From the NCBI GenBank assembly GCA_034440575.1, contig JAOTOL010001598.1:2220001-2284000 (forward strand): a stretch of DNA of 64,000 nt. The letters run 5' to 3'. Position numbers and translations under genes: made by a program. This DNA comes from Imbricaverruca yamaguchii. Taxonomy: Eukaryota > Arthropoda > Thecostraca > Neoverrucidae. Each line of letters starts with the position of its first letter. Positions within the stretch are counted from its first letter, which is position 1. This document shows positions 31,561 to 44,286 of the stretch, piece by piece. The notes under the pieces were generated by a model that saw only the letters and a program-made list of their open reading frames with translations, was not told the origin of the DNA and ran no database searches.

Positions 31561-33904
31561 ATTATGGTACTTTTCAGAGTTTGCCTAAGTAAGTTTGAAC
31601 CAAGTACTGAAATCCAAATAAAGGTAAAGAAGAACCATGCTGGTAGGTTCCGATAAAACTGTGTAAGAACAGGTCCTCTTAAGGCATTTCCTAAACATTT
31701 TGCATGATGGGACAAAAAAAAAAAAAAAAAAACTGATCCTACAAATCACCTTGGTAAAAAATATTTAAAAAAAATTTTGGTCAATACAACAAGTTCTGCT
31801 TATGACAAACATGGGCCCTGATATAAATAAATAAAACCCATGGACGTGACCACATGAAATTATTAAAATAAAGGCTAATATTGGAAGAACCAAAACATTT
31901 TTTTCATGATAAGGATTGCAGAAGTCTACAGTGTGGGAAAATGGCTAAAATAATATGTTAGACTGAGAAACTGAGAAAAGTGTCACTTCAGTTAGGTATG
32001 ACCAGGGTTAGGTTTATGTCTTGGAATTCTGGAATTTGAGGGAAAATTACGTGGCATTACAGGTTGGTATAGAGCAGAGGACTTTGAGGACCTTTCTTTT
32101 AATCTGAATCCTGGATTATGAGAGGAAAACTGTGTAGCATTCCAAGTTGGAGAATTATGTGATTTGCTTGTCATAAAAAAAATCATTTTAGCACTTTTCA
32201 CGGTCATGCCACGTGTTTCCATGTTCCCATGATTATGACCAAACATCAAGGAGATGGCAGTCAGACTCAATTCCTCTTTTGGAAAAATGGAGTGGAAGAC
32301 TTCCTGGAGATAAAAATATTTTTGGCGGCGAACATCAAGGACAAGACCATGTTTCCAATACTTGTCCTGACTCTCAGAGACGAAACACCACCGACGCAAA
32401 CATACACAAGTTCAGCTTCAACAGCGCCTTGATACTTAACCAGCTTTGAAAACAAACTGCGCCGGAAAACGGAACTGTTGCGTCGGATTCAATCTCTGAA
32501 CGGTGACAGGATACCGTCCCGCCACCTCTGCGGCTTGAGATTGCCGAAGGTGACGCCTGGTAACGGTTGCGGGCATCGACGATTGCAACAAAAGTATTTG
32601 TGATGGGTAAAATCCGAAGGACTTGTGAGCATCACAAAGAGTGGGGCTATCCGCACGTACAACTTTCTCCGCGAATTGTCATTCGACAGTGGTGTGGAGA
32701 CAGTGGAAAGCGGAGCCTTTTTCACGGACTGAAACACTTGCAGCCCGTAACACGATGACTGCGCCCGCTCACTCTGCAGCCACTGATCGTCAAGTGGAAA
32801 ATTGTAGCCGGTACATGGGGCCATGTATGAAAGTGACGGCAAGTCGTTAAGTTTAGCCGTTTCCGAGAACCAGACCAAATCGTGAAAAACGCTCAAAAAC
32901 GTCGCTTCCGCTTTCCACACACCCCTCGCATGCGCGTGGCGCATGACTCGGAAACGGTTGCCACGAAGATGTTGACAATTGTCGTGGCAATACTGAGGCG
33001 TTGGTTTGGTGTAAATCGGTCCCTTGGTTGTCGAGATATTGCGGTCTGAATCGGGTCGATGGGGAGCGTTAAAATTGGTGATTTTCCGAACGCAAAATCT
33101 CAGTTTTACATGCTATTCCTATGGGCGACCGGTCATTCACCGGGCACCCGTTCTCTCAGGACCCCAGTGGCGCGCACGCGCAACACGTTGACCCGACCGC
33201 AACGAAATTGTGCCCGACGGATAGCCAACATTTGGAGCTTTCACGTGATGTCAGCCATATCTCGTTACCTGTGATGTGAGCCGTGCCACACGCCACAAAC
33301 TGCGTTGGAAAAAGGAACTGTTGCGTCGGGTTCAATCTCTGGACGGGGACGGGACAGTTTAGGTGACAGAGTTTGCCACGGAATGTTAAAACCATGGACT
33401 TTACACGAGTGGTATAGTTTTTTTCAGCCCCTGTCCTCTCGATCATAGCTTCTAAATTGTTTCTGTACACTTCTGATGCATGCACTGAAACAAGATGAGT
33501 ACGTATATGTCTGGATGGTTAGAAAATACAAATTGTCTGAGTATGTCAAGAGACAGAACGGCCTGAAGATAAATACAATCCATACGCAATGATAATACGG
33601 TACCGTAAGTTGTCACCACCACCGGAGATATTTTTCAAATATCTGTCACCCACGCCCGTGGCCGAGTAGCCGGATTTTTTCACCTCTAGATCCGGCCGTC
33701 TGGCTAATGGTGGCTCTTCCTGGCTGTTTATGTGCAGGCTTTCCCAGATTTATCACGTATCGATCATGGTCCTAGAACAGCATAGCATGTCAAATAAATA
33801 TGAACGAAAACTACTGGAGGCCGAGATTCCCTAGCATGTCATCGCCGGGGCTCGCCCCATCATGAAAAACTTTCTCGAAAAGAGAGCAGTACTGGTGCTC
33901 GTGA
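31561..33904. other. Unassigned DNA with dispersed duplications
   Basis: An A18-20 run lies at about 31715. At 32030-32150 a ~83-bp imperfect tandem is visible (tctggaatttgagggaaaat ... and cctggattatgagaggaaaa ...). The segment ggaaaacggaactgttgcgt, continuing through ttcaatctctgaacgg, at 32463-32505 recurs at 33305-33345, 842 bp away. A cgtggccgagtagccgg tRNA A-box-like word at 33656 has no B-box. No gene recognised. Confidence 0.45.
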
Positions 33905-34135
33905 CAGAGGTTGCGAGGTGTGAAATACGCTGCCCGCAGTGGTGATGTTGGTAGCAGAGGTGATGCTGGTGGCAGAGGTGTGCGATGTGTGGGAAACGCT
34001 GCCCGCGGCTAGGGCGAGCAGTGGTGATGTTGGTTGCAGAGGTTTGCGGGGTGTGGAATACGCTACCCGCAGTGGTGGTGCTGGTGGCAGAGGTGGCGAT
34101 GTATGGGAAACGCTGCCCACGGGCAGGGCGACGAC
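33905..34135. repeat. 48-70 bp imperfect minisatellite, about four units
   Basis: cgctgcccgc(a/g)g or close variants at 33929, 33999, 34063 and 34111 mark units that also contain gtggtgatgttggt(a/t)gcagagg and tg(t/g)gggaaacgct. Unit lengths of 70, 64 and 48 bp show internal gains and losses. Confidence 0.8.
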
Positions 34136-34715
34136 TTGGGGCCTTGATGATGGCCTGTGGGACATGCTGAGCGCGGCCGCTAGAATGCACAGCATGTCCA
34201 CTGAGACGGCAGTGTTGCATTTTGGCCAATGGTGACAAACTTATGAACAGGTTCGTGTGACAGGTTGGCGACTTTTCAGTAATTTTGGCTTTCTTGTCGG
34301 TTCATGAAATATACAAATCCGGCGCATTATTTTATTATCGTTCGAGTCTTAATTGCTGTCGTATAATCTAATGAGGCCGCCCCTCATCCCCGCCCGTCAT
34401 CTGAGTTACCTACTTGTTTTGTGAACGCTGTATTTGTGAAATCCTACGCATTTTAGGATTATTTCTAAGCAGCTACGGTTTGTCACTTTGAATATATTCA
34501 ATAAATGTAGTGGCTGCCGACAAATCTCTCGTGCACCTGCTGCTGCCATCTATTTTCGGCTGCGAGCCTCACATCCGTTGGTACTTAGCTCGCTGGTGGC
34601 GCCACCTTCGATCTGGAGCCAGGTGGCGCCCTCGGTCAATTTCTGCGTGACATCCAATTCTTCATCTGCACAGCCACGGCAGAGTGCAAAAGAAAAAGAG
34701 AAAGAGAACAGACAG

Positions 34716-34900
<185 letters not shown>

Positions 34901-35439
34901 GAAGCAAACATGAACATCGTAGGATATTGTCATGAGGTACCGTCCAGGAATGATGACGTATGTGCGTATGCTCAAATGTACTCTAGCATTGAAGGCCTGA
35001 AATGCCCGTAGTTATTATAAATTCGTTCCTATCGCTCCATGCTGAAAAGAGACATGGTGCCTGCCTTCCCGAATGCACGAACTCTGTTATCTTTGTGGTT
35101 TATGGGCTAAATCTTATGGGCTAGATCTTATGGGCTAGATCCCCTCAATATGTCTATTTTCCAGTGAAACATTTCGGCCACTTGATGGTGGCATGAAAAA
35201 CGTAACCAAGGAGCGACATTATAGGCAAGTTCGCCTCGCCTGGCATTGATAGTCTATAGTTTGCCTCGGTTGTACAGTAACTAGTTCTCAAATCCAACAG
35301 CCGTTAATGCCCTTCTATTGACCAAGCTGATTAGTAGCTATACGACGACAACTTGTGCAACAGCTTCAACAGATATGTCACTGACACAAGCGGTTATCGA
35401 GTTCGTGCCTCCAAGTCTCTAGACACCCGTGACGGACAG

Positions 35440-35850
35440 CCGTCCCAGTGTACGCACCTTACCCCAGGGCTACGTCGACGGCCCACCTCCGTCCCAGCGT
35501 CCACACCTTACCCCAGGGCTACGCCTTCCCTCGTCGACGGCTCACCTCCGTCCCAGTGTACGCACCTTACCCCAGGGCTACGTCTTCCTGCGTCGACAGC
35601 TCACCTCCGTCCCAGTGTACACACCTTACCCCAGGGCTACGTCTTCCTGCGTCGACGGCCCCCTCCTTCCCAGTGTACACACCTTACCTCAGGGCTACGT
35701 CTTCCTGCGTCGACGGCTCACCTCCGTCCCAGAGTACACACCTTACCCCAGGGCTACGTCTTCCTGCGTCGACGGCTCACCTCCGTCCCAGTGTACACAA
35801 CTTACCCCAGGGCTACGTCTTTCTGCGTCGACGGATCACCTCCGTCTCCG
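35440..35850. repeat. 59-bp minisatellite, about seven units
   Basis: ccccagggctacgtcttcct, then gcgtcgacggctcacctccg and tcccagtgtacacacctta, form a 59-bp unit (starts at 35570 and 35629). Early units are shorter because they lack part of the ctacgtcttcct segment. With 59 = 3x20-1 the frame shifts by one per unit, so three overlapping plus-strand frames of 152-220 codons occur; none is called as a gene. Confidence 0.93.
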
Positions 35851-37734
35851 GCAAACTAATTATTGGAGGTCGGTTGGTCCCTTTTAACGCGTACAATGTG
35901 ACACCTTTGACTGAGAGGAGGGAGGGACATCCACTATCTCGAGTGTTAAGATCTTGTGAGGGTCTTGTGGTAGAAAGGACACAAATAAGTGCAGCCATAA
36001 CTCAGTTGTGCGCAAGTACGTGCGCGTGTGATAGATTGAAGAGAGATGAACATTGGCTAACGAGGACTGATGGGGATTGGCTAATCAAATACCGCGAAAG
36101 TCAGATTTGATCCATTAGTGTATATGCGCCTCGCGTTTGTTCTAAAACAAACCACAGCAATATGCCTATGTCAATTCCCAACAGGTATAGATACGTGATG
36201 CGCTAAATGCGGGCATTTGATTACTAGCGCCGCAGTACGGCCAAGGTAAATAGATAGACATGAAACCTAAAGCTTGTTTTTAAACCCTTTCAGTAATGAA
36301 ATAGTAGGTGCCACTGTCTTGTATACCGGCTGGGTTACTTAGCGATTTCCGCATTTTTGGAGCGGGAGTTAATCGCTAAAGTTGAAGACCGTCGCTATTT
36401 CAAACAAGCATGGAATATTTGCAGCACTGATTTACTGTCTACACCTGTCTATTTCCAAAGCTCATCCTGTAGATGATTGATATGTTTGATACCTGTCTGC
36501 TGACGTGTATTTCACTATTCTTTTCCAAGACTTTGGCGCTGCACTTTGGGCGTGTTTGCAATACCGGCGTCATTGTACGCTCCAACGGGCGATAATTTGT
36601 ACAGTAACCACATAAGCATGCATGGCCGTACAAGCTCATACTACAGGCATATAGGACAGCATATTGCATGTCAGCTGATTACATTGCACAACTCTTTTGA
36701 AAATTTCTGAATGATATTTTGCGTGTATTTAATATGCCCAAACTAGCATTGCGTTTGTCGGGTAACGAAACCGGCCAAAATATGCAAAATCCAGGCCATC
36801 ATTGAAATAACTGGCAATTATTTAGACGACTGCCCTCCGAGCCAAATTCAACTCCGTTTCATCCATAATGCTATTGATTTACGCTATAACCAGGTATGCA
36901 CATTGTACATGCGGTGTTTTGTGAGTTGAGTTCATGCCGAACTATCTGCGCAAGATAAGCATATTCCTCATTCGCATCAAGAGTTCTGTCATTCCTAGGA
37001 CACCCATTGAAGAAAAATATTAGGATCTTAAAGCGTGACGTCAAGATGGAATGGATTCAGAAACAAAGTGGCATGGAATATCGTCATGTAGTACGCTGAT
37101 ATTCGTCAGAAATTAGTTGATGCAACCGGAGATATTGGCTCATCACCAACTACAATCGCCAATGTGATTGTTCATGAATACATTTAATACCATTAAACAT
37201 GAGTTTCCGTTATCAGCGATGCTGCTGCCACCTATTGGCAGCGGCACCACCCTGCCCGAGCTGGCCGCAGCATAAATATTTGTTCTTCAGGCCAAACATC
37301 TGTAATTGGACAGCCGGAGGGTACAAGAAATCTCCATTTGCAGCGCGGCGGATTACCGGGCCGGGGCCGGATCGATCCTCTCCGCCGTCCAACCCGGCAC
37401 ACTCAGTCGGGATGTCGGCCGACTCGACAGTGGCGCCTCTGGCGGGCCACTTCGGCACCAATGGGTGCGTCTGATGTGTAGCGATTCATGTACGTGGTGG
37501 TGTATGATCCATGCGTGGGGCCAGTGAGGTAGGTGGGCCGATACGCGATGACAACAGATTATTATTGCAATAGTGTAGCGATAATTGCTCGAGTTACGAC
37601 GGGAATATTATATAACTATACCTTCACATTGCTTGAAGTTGAGGCTTGATGCAGATCTGGCGAGCTTAAAGCATCAACTGCTTCGAACAGATCACGCGTA
37701 TGAACGAATGATTAATGACGAACGAGGGCGAAGC
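35851..37734. other. Unassigned DNA with a GC-rich patch at 37.2-37.45 kb
   Basis: No gene recognised. 37225-37460 is GC-rich with intact-looking ttatca, taattgg and taaatatttg words, the type of composition seen in regulatory islands. A TGACGTCA octamer is at about 37036. The rest is AT-leaning. Confidence 0.4.
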
Positions 37735-38565
37735 CTGAGCAGGTCTTTTCCCGTGTATATACGACAGTGGTGAAGCCTGAGTGGGTCTGTTCCCGTGTAT
37801 ATACGACAGTGGTGCACCAGAGCAGGTCTGAACTAGGTGTATATACGACAGTGGTGAAGCCTGAGTGGGTCTGTTCCCGTGTATATACGACAGTGGTGAA
37901 GCCTGAGCGGGTCTGTTCCCGTGTATATACGACAGTGGTGAAGCCTGAGCGGGTCTGTTCCCGTGTATATACGACAGTGGTGAAGCCTGAGCGGGTCTGT
38001 TCCCGTGTATATACGACAGTGGTGTACCAGAGCTGGTCTGAACCAGGTGTATATACGACAGTGGTGAAGCTTGAGCGGTTCTGTTCCCGTGTATATACGA
38101 CTATGCTGAACCAGTAGGGTGAAGCTTGAGCGGTTCTGTTCCCGTGTATATACGACAGTGGTGAAGCCTGAGCGGGTCTGTTCCCGTGTATATACGACAG
38201 TGGTGAAGCCTGAGCGGGTCTGTTCCCGTGTATATACGACAGTGGTGAAGCTTGAGCGGGTCTGTTCCCGTGTATATACGACAGTGGTGAAGCCTGAGTG
38301 GGTCTGTTCCCGTGTATATACGACAGTGGTGAAGCCTGAGCGGGTTTGTTCCCGTGTATATACGATAGTGGTTGAGCGGTGTTCCCTGAGTGTATCTGTT
38401 CATCATGTATATACGATAGTGGTGCATCCAGAGCGGGTCTGAACCTAGGTGTATATACGACAGTGGTGAAGCCTGAGCGGGTCCGTTTCCGTGTATATAC
38501 GACAGTGGTGAAGGCTGCGCGGGTCTGTTCCCGTGTATACACGACAGTAGTGCATCGGAGCTGGT
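37735..38565. repeat. 42-bp minisatellite with a TATA-like palindrome per unit, about 20 units
   Basis: Each unit contains gtgaagcctgagcgggtctg followed by ttcccgtgtatatacgacag. The octamer gtatatac is a perfect palindrome and is retained in almost every unit, including those whose other half has diverged (ccagagcaggtctgaac subtypes). The unit is 3 x 14, so both strands stay open, giving a 285-codon minus frame and shorter plus frames that are not genes. Confidence 0.95.
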
Positions 38566-41400
38566 TCATATATGCACTGACGTGGCCCGAGGCCGGACAG
38601 CCGTGTGGTTGGTGTCAGTCTGGTGGAGTGTGCCGCGCCAGTTTGATGGAGAGTGTCGCGCAGAACAATTGGTCGTGTGATGGAGAAGGCTGTGATGGGA
38701 AGGCTATGAGACAAAGGGGTACCAATGCTAGTTCAACAATTCGGCACAGTGTACATGAGCCGATATTTGTATCACCGCAGAGGCTGCAGCCCCCAATCAC
38801 CAAGTTATCCTCCCCACCTAATAGTCACGATGGCCTTCAGTGGTCAATGAAACACTTCATCCAAATCACATTTAAGCTGCACTTCTTGGATAAATACAGA
38901 TCGGTCGAGTTAATTTAATATTTGCAACAAAAAAAAAAACAACTAAACTTGCATCTAATATTATGCCTGGTAAAACTATGGATAACCACAAACCATGCAC
39001 AAAAGTGACCATGAGAATCAAAGGACGAATAATAAAAATCGGAAAAAGTAAGGATCCTCGACACGGGAACGGTTGGAAATAGACATAGCTACGGGGAACG
39101 GGCTCAGCAATGTTAAACCTGGTGCCTCAAATCCCTGAGGATGTTGGTCCCTCTGGCATCATGCTAGAGTTTGGCATTGTCCTGCCAAAGCTTGAGCTTC
39201 TCTTCCACACACAAATATAGTCCACTGTCTCCCCGACCCGCACTCGGCAGTGACAAATTTGCACCCAATGTAAATGATCTGGATCTTCATCGAGCAGTGC
39301 TCAACAATTGCACATTACGCTCACTTGTAAAATGTATGGGTGCAACCCTGATATAGCCCTCAGTCATCTGATAGCACCACCCACGCAATCATTTTCACAT
39401 GTCTGCATCTATGATGCTGCATGTACGCTTGAGATACCTGCACCATATTTGGCAGACGAGCACGACCCCGGCAAGATCGTAGCTAATTCCGACGGAAGTT
39501 GTGAGTTGTTCAGTGCACATTTTACGGACATTGAATCAGCCAATTTCACAATCGGGTTCCTCTGTCGAATATGAAGCACGCAACCCAAGTTTGCATGAAC
39601 CCGGGGCGGGATAATTATCTTTCCATGGCAGGAGCTGCCAACCTTCCATCCACGTTGTGGTTGCAGCAAAGAGTGCTTCAATTGAGGCTTCCTACCAACA
39701 TCGAAATTGTGTGAAAAATTGTGGAAGGCACGAGCGGTTGAAACATGATTTAAAAGCCATTCGATTGTCATTGAGGACAAGGAGGTGTCAAAGGTCTGTT
39801 GACAGATAGCCCGGAGATTCTCTTAGGTACATTCCAATATCGGGTTGGATTTGCGTCTTGGGATCATGGACTGGGAGAGGAAAACAATCGGCCATCTGAT
39901 CCAGATTGGATACTTTTTTAGAACTGTTGCTGACCCCAGAATAGCTTTTGTTTGTTGTACTTGGTAGCGTGGTTTCAAGAGGGACGGGTCAATGTTAATG
40001 CTCCGAGTGCAGGATAATTTTCCACCCCTCGCGGTGCGTAGGGGGTCAATTTGTCCCTATCCTTTGCTAGCTTTTGTTTTAAGCAAAGCAAGGAGATACG
40101 GTAAGCGGTACTATACAGCTACATCCTTGAGCTTCTGCAAAACGTGGAATATCTTTCTCGATCTCTTTTGGTTGATCTTTCAGGTTAGATCAATCTAGTC
40201 CATGTCGGAGAGCTGTCGGTCAACCGTCTTCGTCTAGTTTTCTGGCCCTGGTGGTAAATAATAAGATTTCGTGCATCAGCATCGGTTATGTACGAACTGA
40301 ATATTTGGTCCGACACAGGTGAGATGTGCAAAGGTCAATATCACCGATCCCGACAAAGTTAAATATCTGGAAATATGTGATGAACTGTTGAAGGTAACAA
40401 TTTTGAAACAGACGGCAACCAGAAAAGATACTCAGTGTCACCAAAGCAGAACGAAATGTCCTTTGGGTAGTCCTTTTTAGAATACTGAAATAGGAAATGC
40501 AAAGTTTTCAATATTTGAAAGATTACTGACAATTCCGAGAACAAGTGCAAAACTTTCCAGTCGTATCTAGGAGTCCGGCAGATCAAAAATGAACTCAGCA
40601 TGATAATTAAGGTGCATGAATAATTTTTAGTTCGCAACAGCCCGAAGGGTAACCTTCACAGCGTGACGCTCGGAACATTTTTACCTTCGGGACATTTTAA
40701 ATCATATCACAGAAACCTGACCTGATGCTAAATTGTGAAGCCAGGAACGCTCTTTCATGACATAATTTGCCACTAGATATGACCAGGATGTTCACAATTA
40801 CTGAATAATAACCAAGTGTCGTGAAAAAGCTTCCTTTTTTGTCTGGTTCAATACTTTCTACTTAATTTAATCCAGGGACCTCATCTGAAGTCACATTTCG
40901 CCTTTGGGATTGCTCTCCTGATCATTTGTACCTTCGCTCATCTTTCACTTTGACTGTATCCTGCATGGTTTGCTCATTTATCCCGCCCAGCAAGGGGAGA
41001 AGCAAATGATGTCTAGGATACTCTTCACGGGAAGAATGAAATAATCCGGTTACTATCGAGGAAGAAGGAGGGAGGGGATATTTGACCGATGTCACATATA
41101 CTCGCTGCCCACCACGTGGTTGTGCTAATGAGCATGTGTGTGTGTGGTGTACTTGCGTAAATGCATAGCTGTGCTCAATTTCATATCATTCCACATGAAT
41201 GGGGTGGGTGTGATCCATTTCATTCACATTACTGTCCGTGAGGATAGCGCGTGAACAGTATAAAACATATTCGTGTTAATATCTAAAAACACAGCCGACA
41301 GTTTTTGCTACAAAATAACAACACGCTTGACACGAATTATAACCAATTTCTTGCGACTGTGGCCTTACTTGGGCGAAACCTTGGTGCGACGAGAACACTT
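38566..41400. other. Unassigned DNA
   Basis: No gene, RNA or tandem array recognised. A segment near 39856-39905 (tcttgggatcatggactggg agaggaaaac) loosely resembles the 32.03-32.15 kb repeat, so a dispersed family is possible. All open frames here are at most 179 codons, and the longest overlaps the 42-bp array. Confidence 0.45.
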
Positions 41401-41439
41401 GCAAGGACAAGCAGTGTGTGTAGCCCGATGCCGGTTTCC

Positions 41440-42130
41440 GTCCGCCACTACCTGGGGATTAGCGCGGGAAGAGCCTTTCAGACGAATTATTATATGGCGG
41501 CAATTTTTTTCGGGGCCGATGCCCGTTCCGGCGGATTCGGCGCATCGAATGAGTGCGTCTGCTGCCACCGACTGACGTCCGTCGGCGGGGGGCACAGGCG
41601 GACTCCTTTCAGCAGCTCGTGGCCGGGTCGCAGCGCCGCCGCCCGACAGCGGTCAATCCTGTTGCGTGCGGCGGTATATCATGGAAAACCGCGCGCCGCC
41701 GTGCGTCGCAAATTGGCCACAAAGCCCGGCGGCGCCATTTGTCAGACTTTGCGGCCGGCGCCCGGGCCCTGGGTCGGCTGGCGGCGGCCGGGCGCCGGCC
41801 GCCGGCCGCCCGCCGGCCGCTATCTTTTTCCATGGCGCTTCGGTCTGTGCGCGCCGACGGCGCCGTCGTTTCGGTAAGCGGATTACTTCGGCGGCGATTT
41901 GGCGGTGCGGAATTGGGCGCGAAGTGAGTTTTGTCTGCTGCCGCCGCCAGCTGATAACGTCGGCGGCGGCGGCGGAATTGTCGCGCGCTATGCTGCGCCG
42001 ACAGCGGCCCGGAAGCTGCCGACTCGGCCGCCGGCCCGCCGGCGCGCGGATATATTCGGGCTGACGCAGCTGGCGCTGGCGATTATTTCGCCCAGGCTGA
42101 AAGAGCTTCAGCGGGTCGGAAATATCCGCC
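41440..42130. promoter_or_regulatory. CpG-rich island
   Basis: About 700 bp dense in CG and GGC words (for example ccggccgcccgccggccgct at about 41803) embedded in AT-leaning sequence. Open frames of up to 190 codons in three phases are explained by the lack of AT-rich stops. Such an island may be a promoter, an enhancer or an exon of an unrecognised gene. I see no motif that decides between them. Confidence 0.4.
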
Positions 42131-42539
42131 GAAATGGCGTGACCCCCGCCCCCACCCCCCGGAGGATTGACACAAGAGCTGAGGCAGTGTAAACGGCATG
42201 GAAGCTTTCGTGTTTTCCTGTGGATAGGAGAGGCTCGTGTTGTGACGCTCTTGAACGTTTCCTCGTGTGCGAGCTCACGTGCGTTGACTATGTTTGTCGC
42301 TATTTTTCAGCGTCTTGATTGTAATTTTCCGTTGAAGCTCTCCTGGTTGGTGGTGGGCTGGTATGAGCTGAGTAGACTGTGGACTGTGGACTGTAAATTG
42401 TGGACTATGGACCTGAGTAGAATCACAAGATGCACGACGGAAGCCTAGCCGCAGAAACGTATCTTATCAACAGGCAATAATTGAGGTCTTGCGCAAATAG
42501 TGCAGACAGCAATTGTTTTTCGCTCAATTCACGCTCCTC

Positions 42540-42860
42540 TCTCTCACTTTTATATACCACTCATTTCATTGCTTCTCTCTTCCTCCCCATAGTTACCTCT
42601 CTCTCTTCCCTAGGACATGATTATCGGGCGAGGGGGGTTGGTGATAGGGCAGCGAAGGAGTTGATTTTGAAACGGCCCTACCCTCTCCCACCTTTGGGAC
42701 AGCTCCCATGCCACTGCTCTTCCCCTCTTCACCATCTTACTGTATCTCGCTTCCTGTCTGCTCCTCTCGCTCTCTTTCTGTCCTCCCCGCTCCGCGCCCT
42801 GTGTCATTCTGCACTCGCGTCTCTCCCCTCACACACACATCCACACAGCCACCACAAAAC
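42540..42860. other. CT-rich low-complexity stretch
   Basis: Pyrimidine-rich plus strand with several ctctc tracts and a short CA tract (acacacacatccacacagcc) near 42830. No gene. Confidence 0.5.
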
Positions 42861-42929
42861 CCACATCACCCAGGTGACGCACCAGGTGAGACCAGGTCTG
42901 CCAGCACCTTGGCATCGATCGGAAACAAA

Positions 42930-43280
42930 ACGTCCGAATAAAAAGTGCCGGCCGCGCCGACTATGCGAGACGGCCGCTCTAAGGCTGCCTCGCGTCGGCC
43001 GGAAGCTGGCAGGAGCGCCGCTGAAAGCGCGGCGACACGCCGCCAATGGCGCATTCTTTGAGTTATGGCTTGATTTAAAGGGCCGGGTCGTGATATAAAT
43101 AATTCGGCGCCGACGACCGGCCCTGCCGTTTGTCGCCTTTGTGGCGGCCCGGTTCCCACGCCCGCGCCGTGACGTCGACGTCTGCTGCGCGTCTGTGTGG
43201 GTGTGCTGACGGGGGGACGTACCTCTGGGGGGGGGGGGTCTGAGTGTGGCGGCGCGCCTCTGTGTAGCACTGCATGCTCC
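42930..43280. promoter_or_regulatory. CpG-rich island with G10 run
   Basis: GC-rich block containing gatttaaagggccgggtcgt and tgatataaataattcggcgc (43070-43110), a mix of AT-rich homeodomain or TATA-like words within CpG-rich DNA. A G10 run lies at 43227-43237. It overlaps an unassigned 426-codon minus-strand frame (44146-42866). Regulatory role is inference only. Confidence 0.35.
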
Positions 43281-44033
43281 GGCGTAGCAATGTTCAGAGT
43301 CCGTTTGTGTGTGTTGGTGTTGTGCCATACCCGTCGTCGCGGCGCACACTGAAGCTGGAGATTTCTTTGACCAGGACAATTTGACTTGCATTGGTTGGCG
43401 ATATGTCCGCTTGATGTAAGCCAGTGTCTGTTGGACACAAGCAACTCCGGACGGGAGATATTGGATCTCGCTTGCACGATCGGGAGGCAGGCCTGGTGTT
43501 GGTGGGAGGGGGGAAGAGCGCAGCTACCCCACATTCGGGGTATTTCAATAGTGGCGCTGCGGCTTTGTATGGAAAGAAAGGACTCCATTATGGATTTGCC
43601 CACAGATCCGCAGTTGGTATTTCCAGTGTTAGTTGTTGTGAGTAGGGCGGGCCGAAGCTGATTGCACCACGGGTTGAATGCATCAGTGCTTATAACTAAT
43701 GAAAACATCCCATCAGATGGAACTGCTAGCAGGCGCAGGACAACCGCAAATGAGGACAATTTTTGCACCGAGGATCCCAGTCCGGGAGGACGCCGACCTG
43801 TATTTGCGGTGGCGAAATCATTGCTTTCTTGGCATGTAAATATATATTTCGTGATAAAGGCAAGTTTTTCTAGATTCTTTTCAACCCCAGTTGTGCTGAA
43901 TTGGATCCTAGCATATCGTAGCATAACTTCCGATGCTAAAATGATGGAGTAGCTTGGCTGATCTCTTGTGGCATGCGCCTGTTTCACGATCAAACTCGTC
44001 CGAGTGGGTATGAGGTTTGTTGCATCAATGTTT

Positions 44034-44070
44034 CCGGGGCAGGTTGAACCAGTGATACAACCTGCCCCGG
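44034..44070. repeat. 13-bp perfect foldback
   Basis: Arms ccggggcaggttg (44034-44046) and caacctgccccgg (44058-44070) with an 11-base loop. A strong hairpin if transcribed. Confidence 0.85.
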
Positions 44071-44243
44071 CATTTTTCTGCAACATGAACGACGAGAGTA
44101 CGCTTTCTTTCTTTCCTAGGGGATGGGACATATTATCTCCTGTCATCCAGATGACTCAGAGTAGTCTGGTGGAGCACAGCACATGGGTGGAGACACATGT
44201 ACTGCACCCCCGAAGCACATGGGTGGAGGCACATGTGAACGTG

Positions 44244-44286
44244 AGCAAGGTATTTATTTGCCAGTAAGGCAAATAAGTACCTTGCT
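44244..44286. repeat. 19-bp foldback with 5-base loop
   Basis: Arms agcaaggtatttatttgcc (44244-44262) and ggcaaataagtaccttgct (44268-44286) pair at 18 of 19 positions (a G-T wobble in RNA), loop agtaa. Immediately upstream, agcacatgggtggag followed by cacatgt occurs twice (44175 and 44214). The stem is shorter than a typical miRNA precursor. Confidence 0.85.

Noticed and set aside
33640..33720. tRNA-like word cgtggccgagtagccgg
   Set aside because: No B-box (ggttcgaatcc type) follows at the required distance.
35353..36110. Three overlapping plus frames of 152-220 codons
   Set aside because: The 59-bp array rotates the frame by one per unit, so all three read the same repeat peptide.
37712..38569. 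285-codon minus frame
   Set aside because: Product of the 42-bp array.
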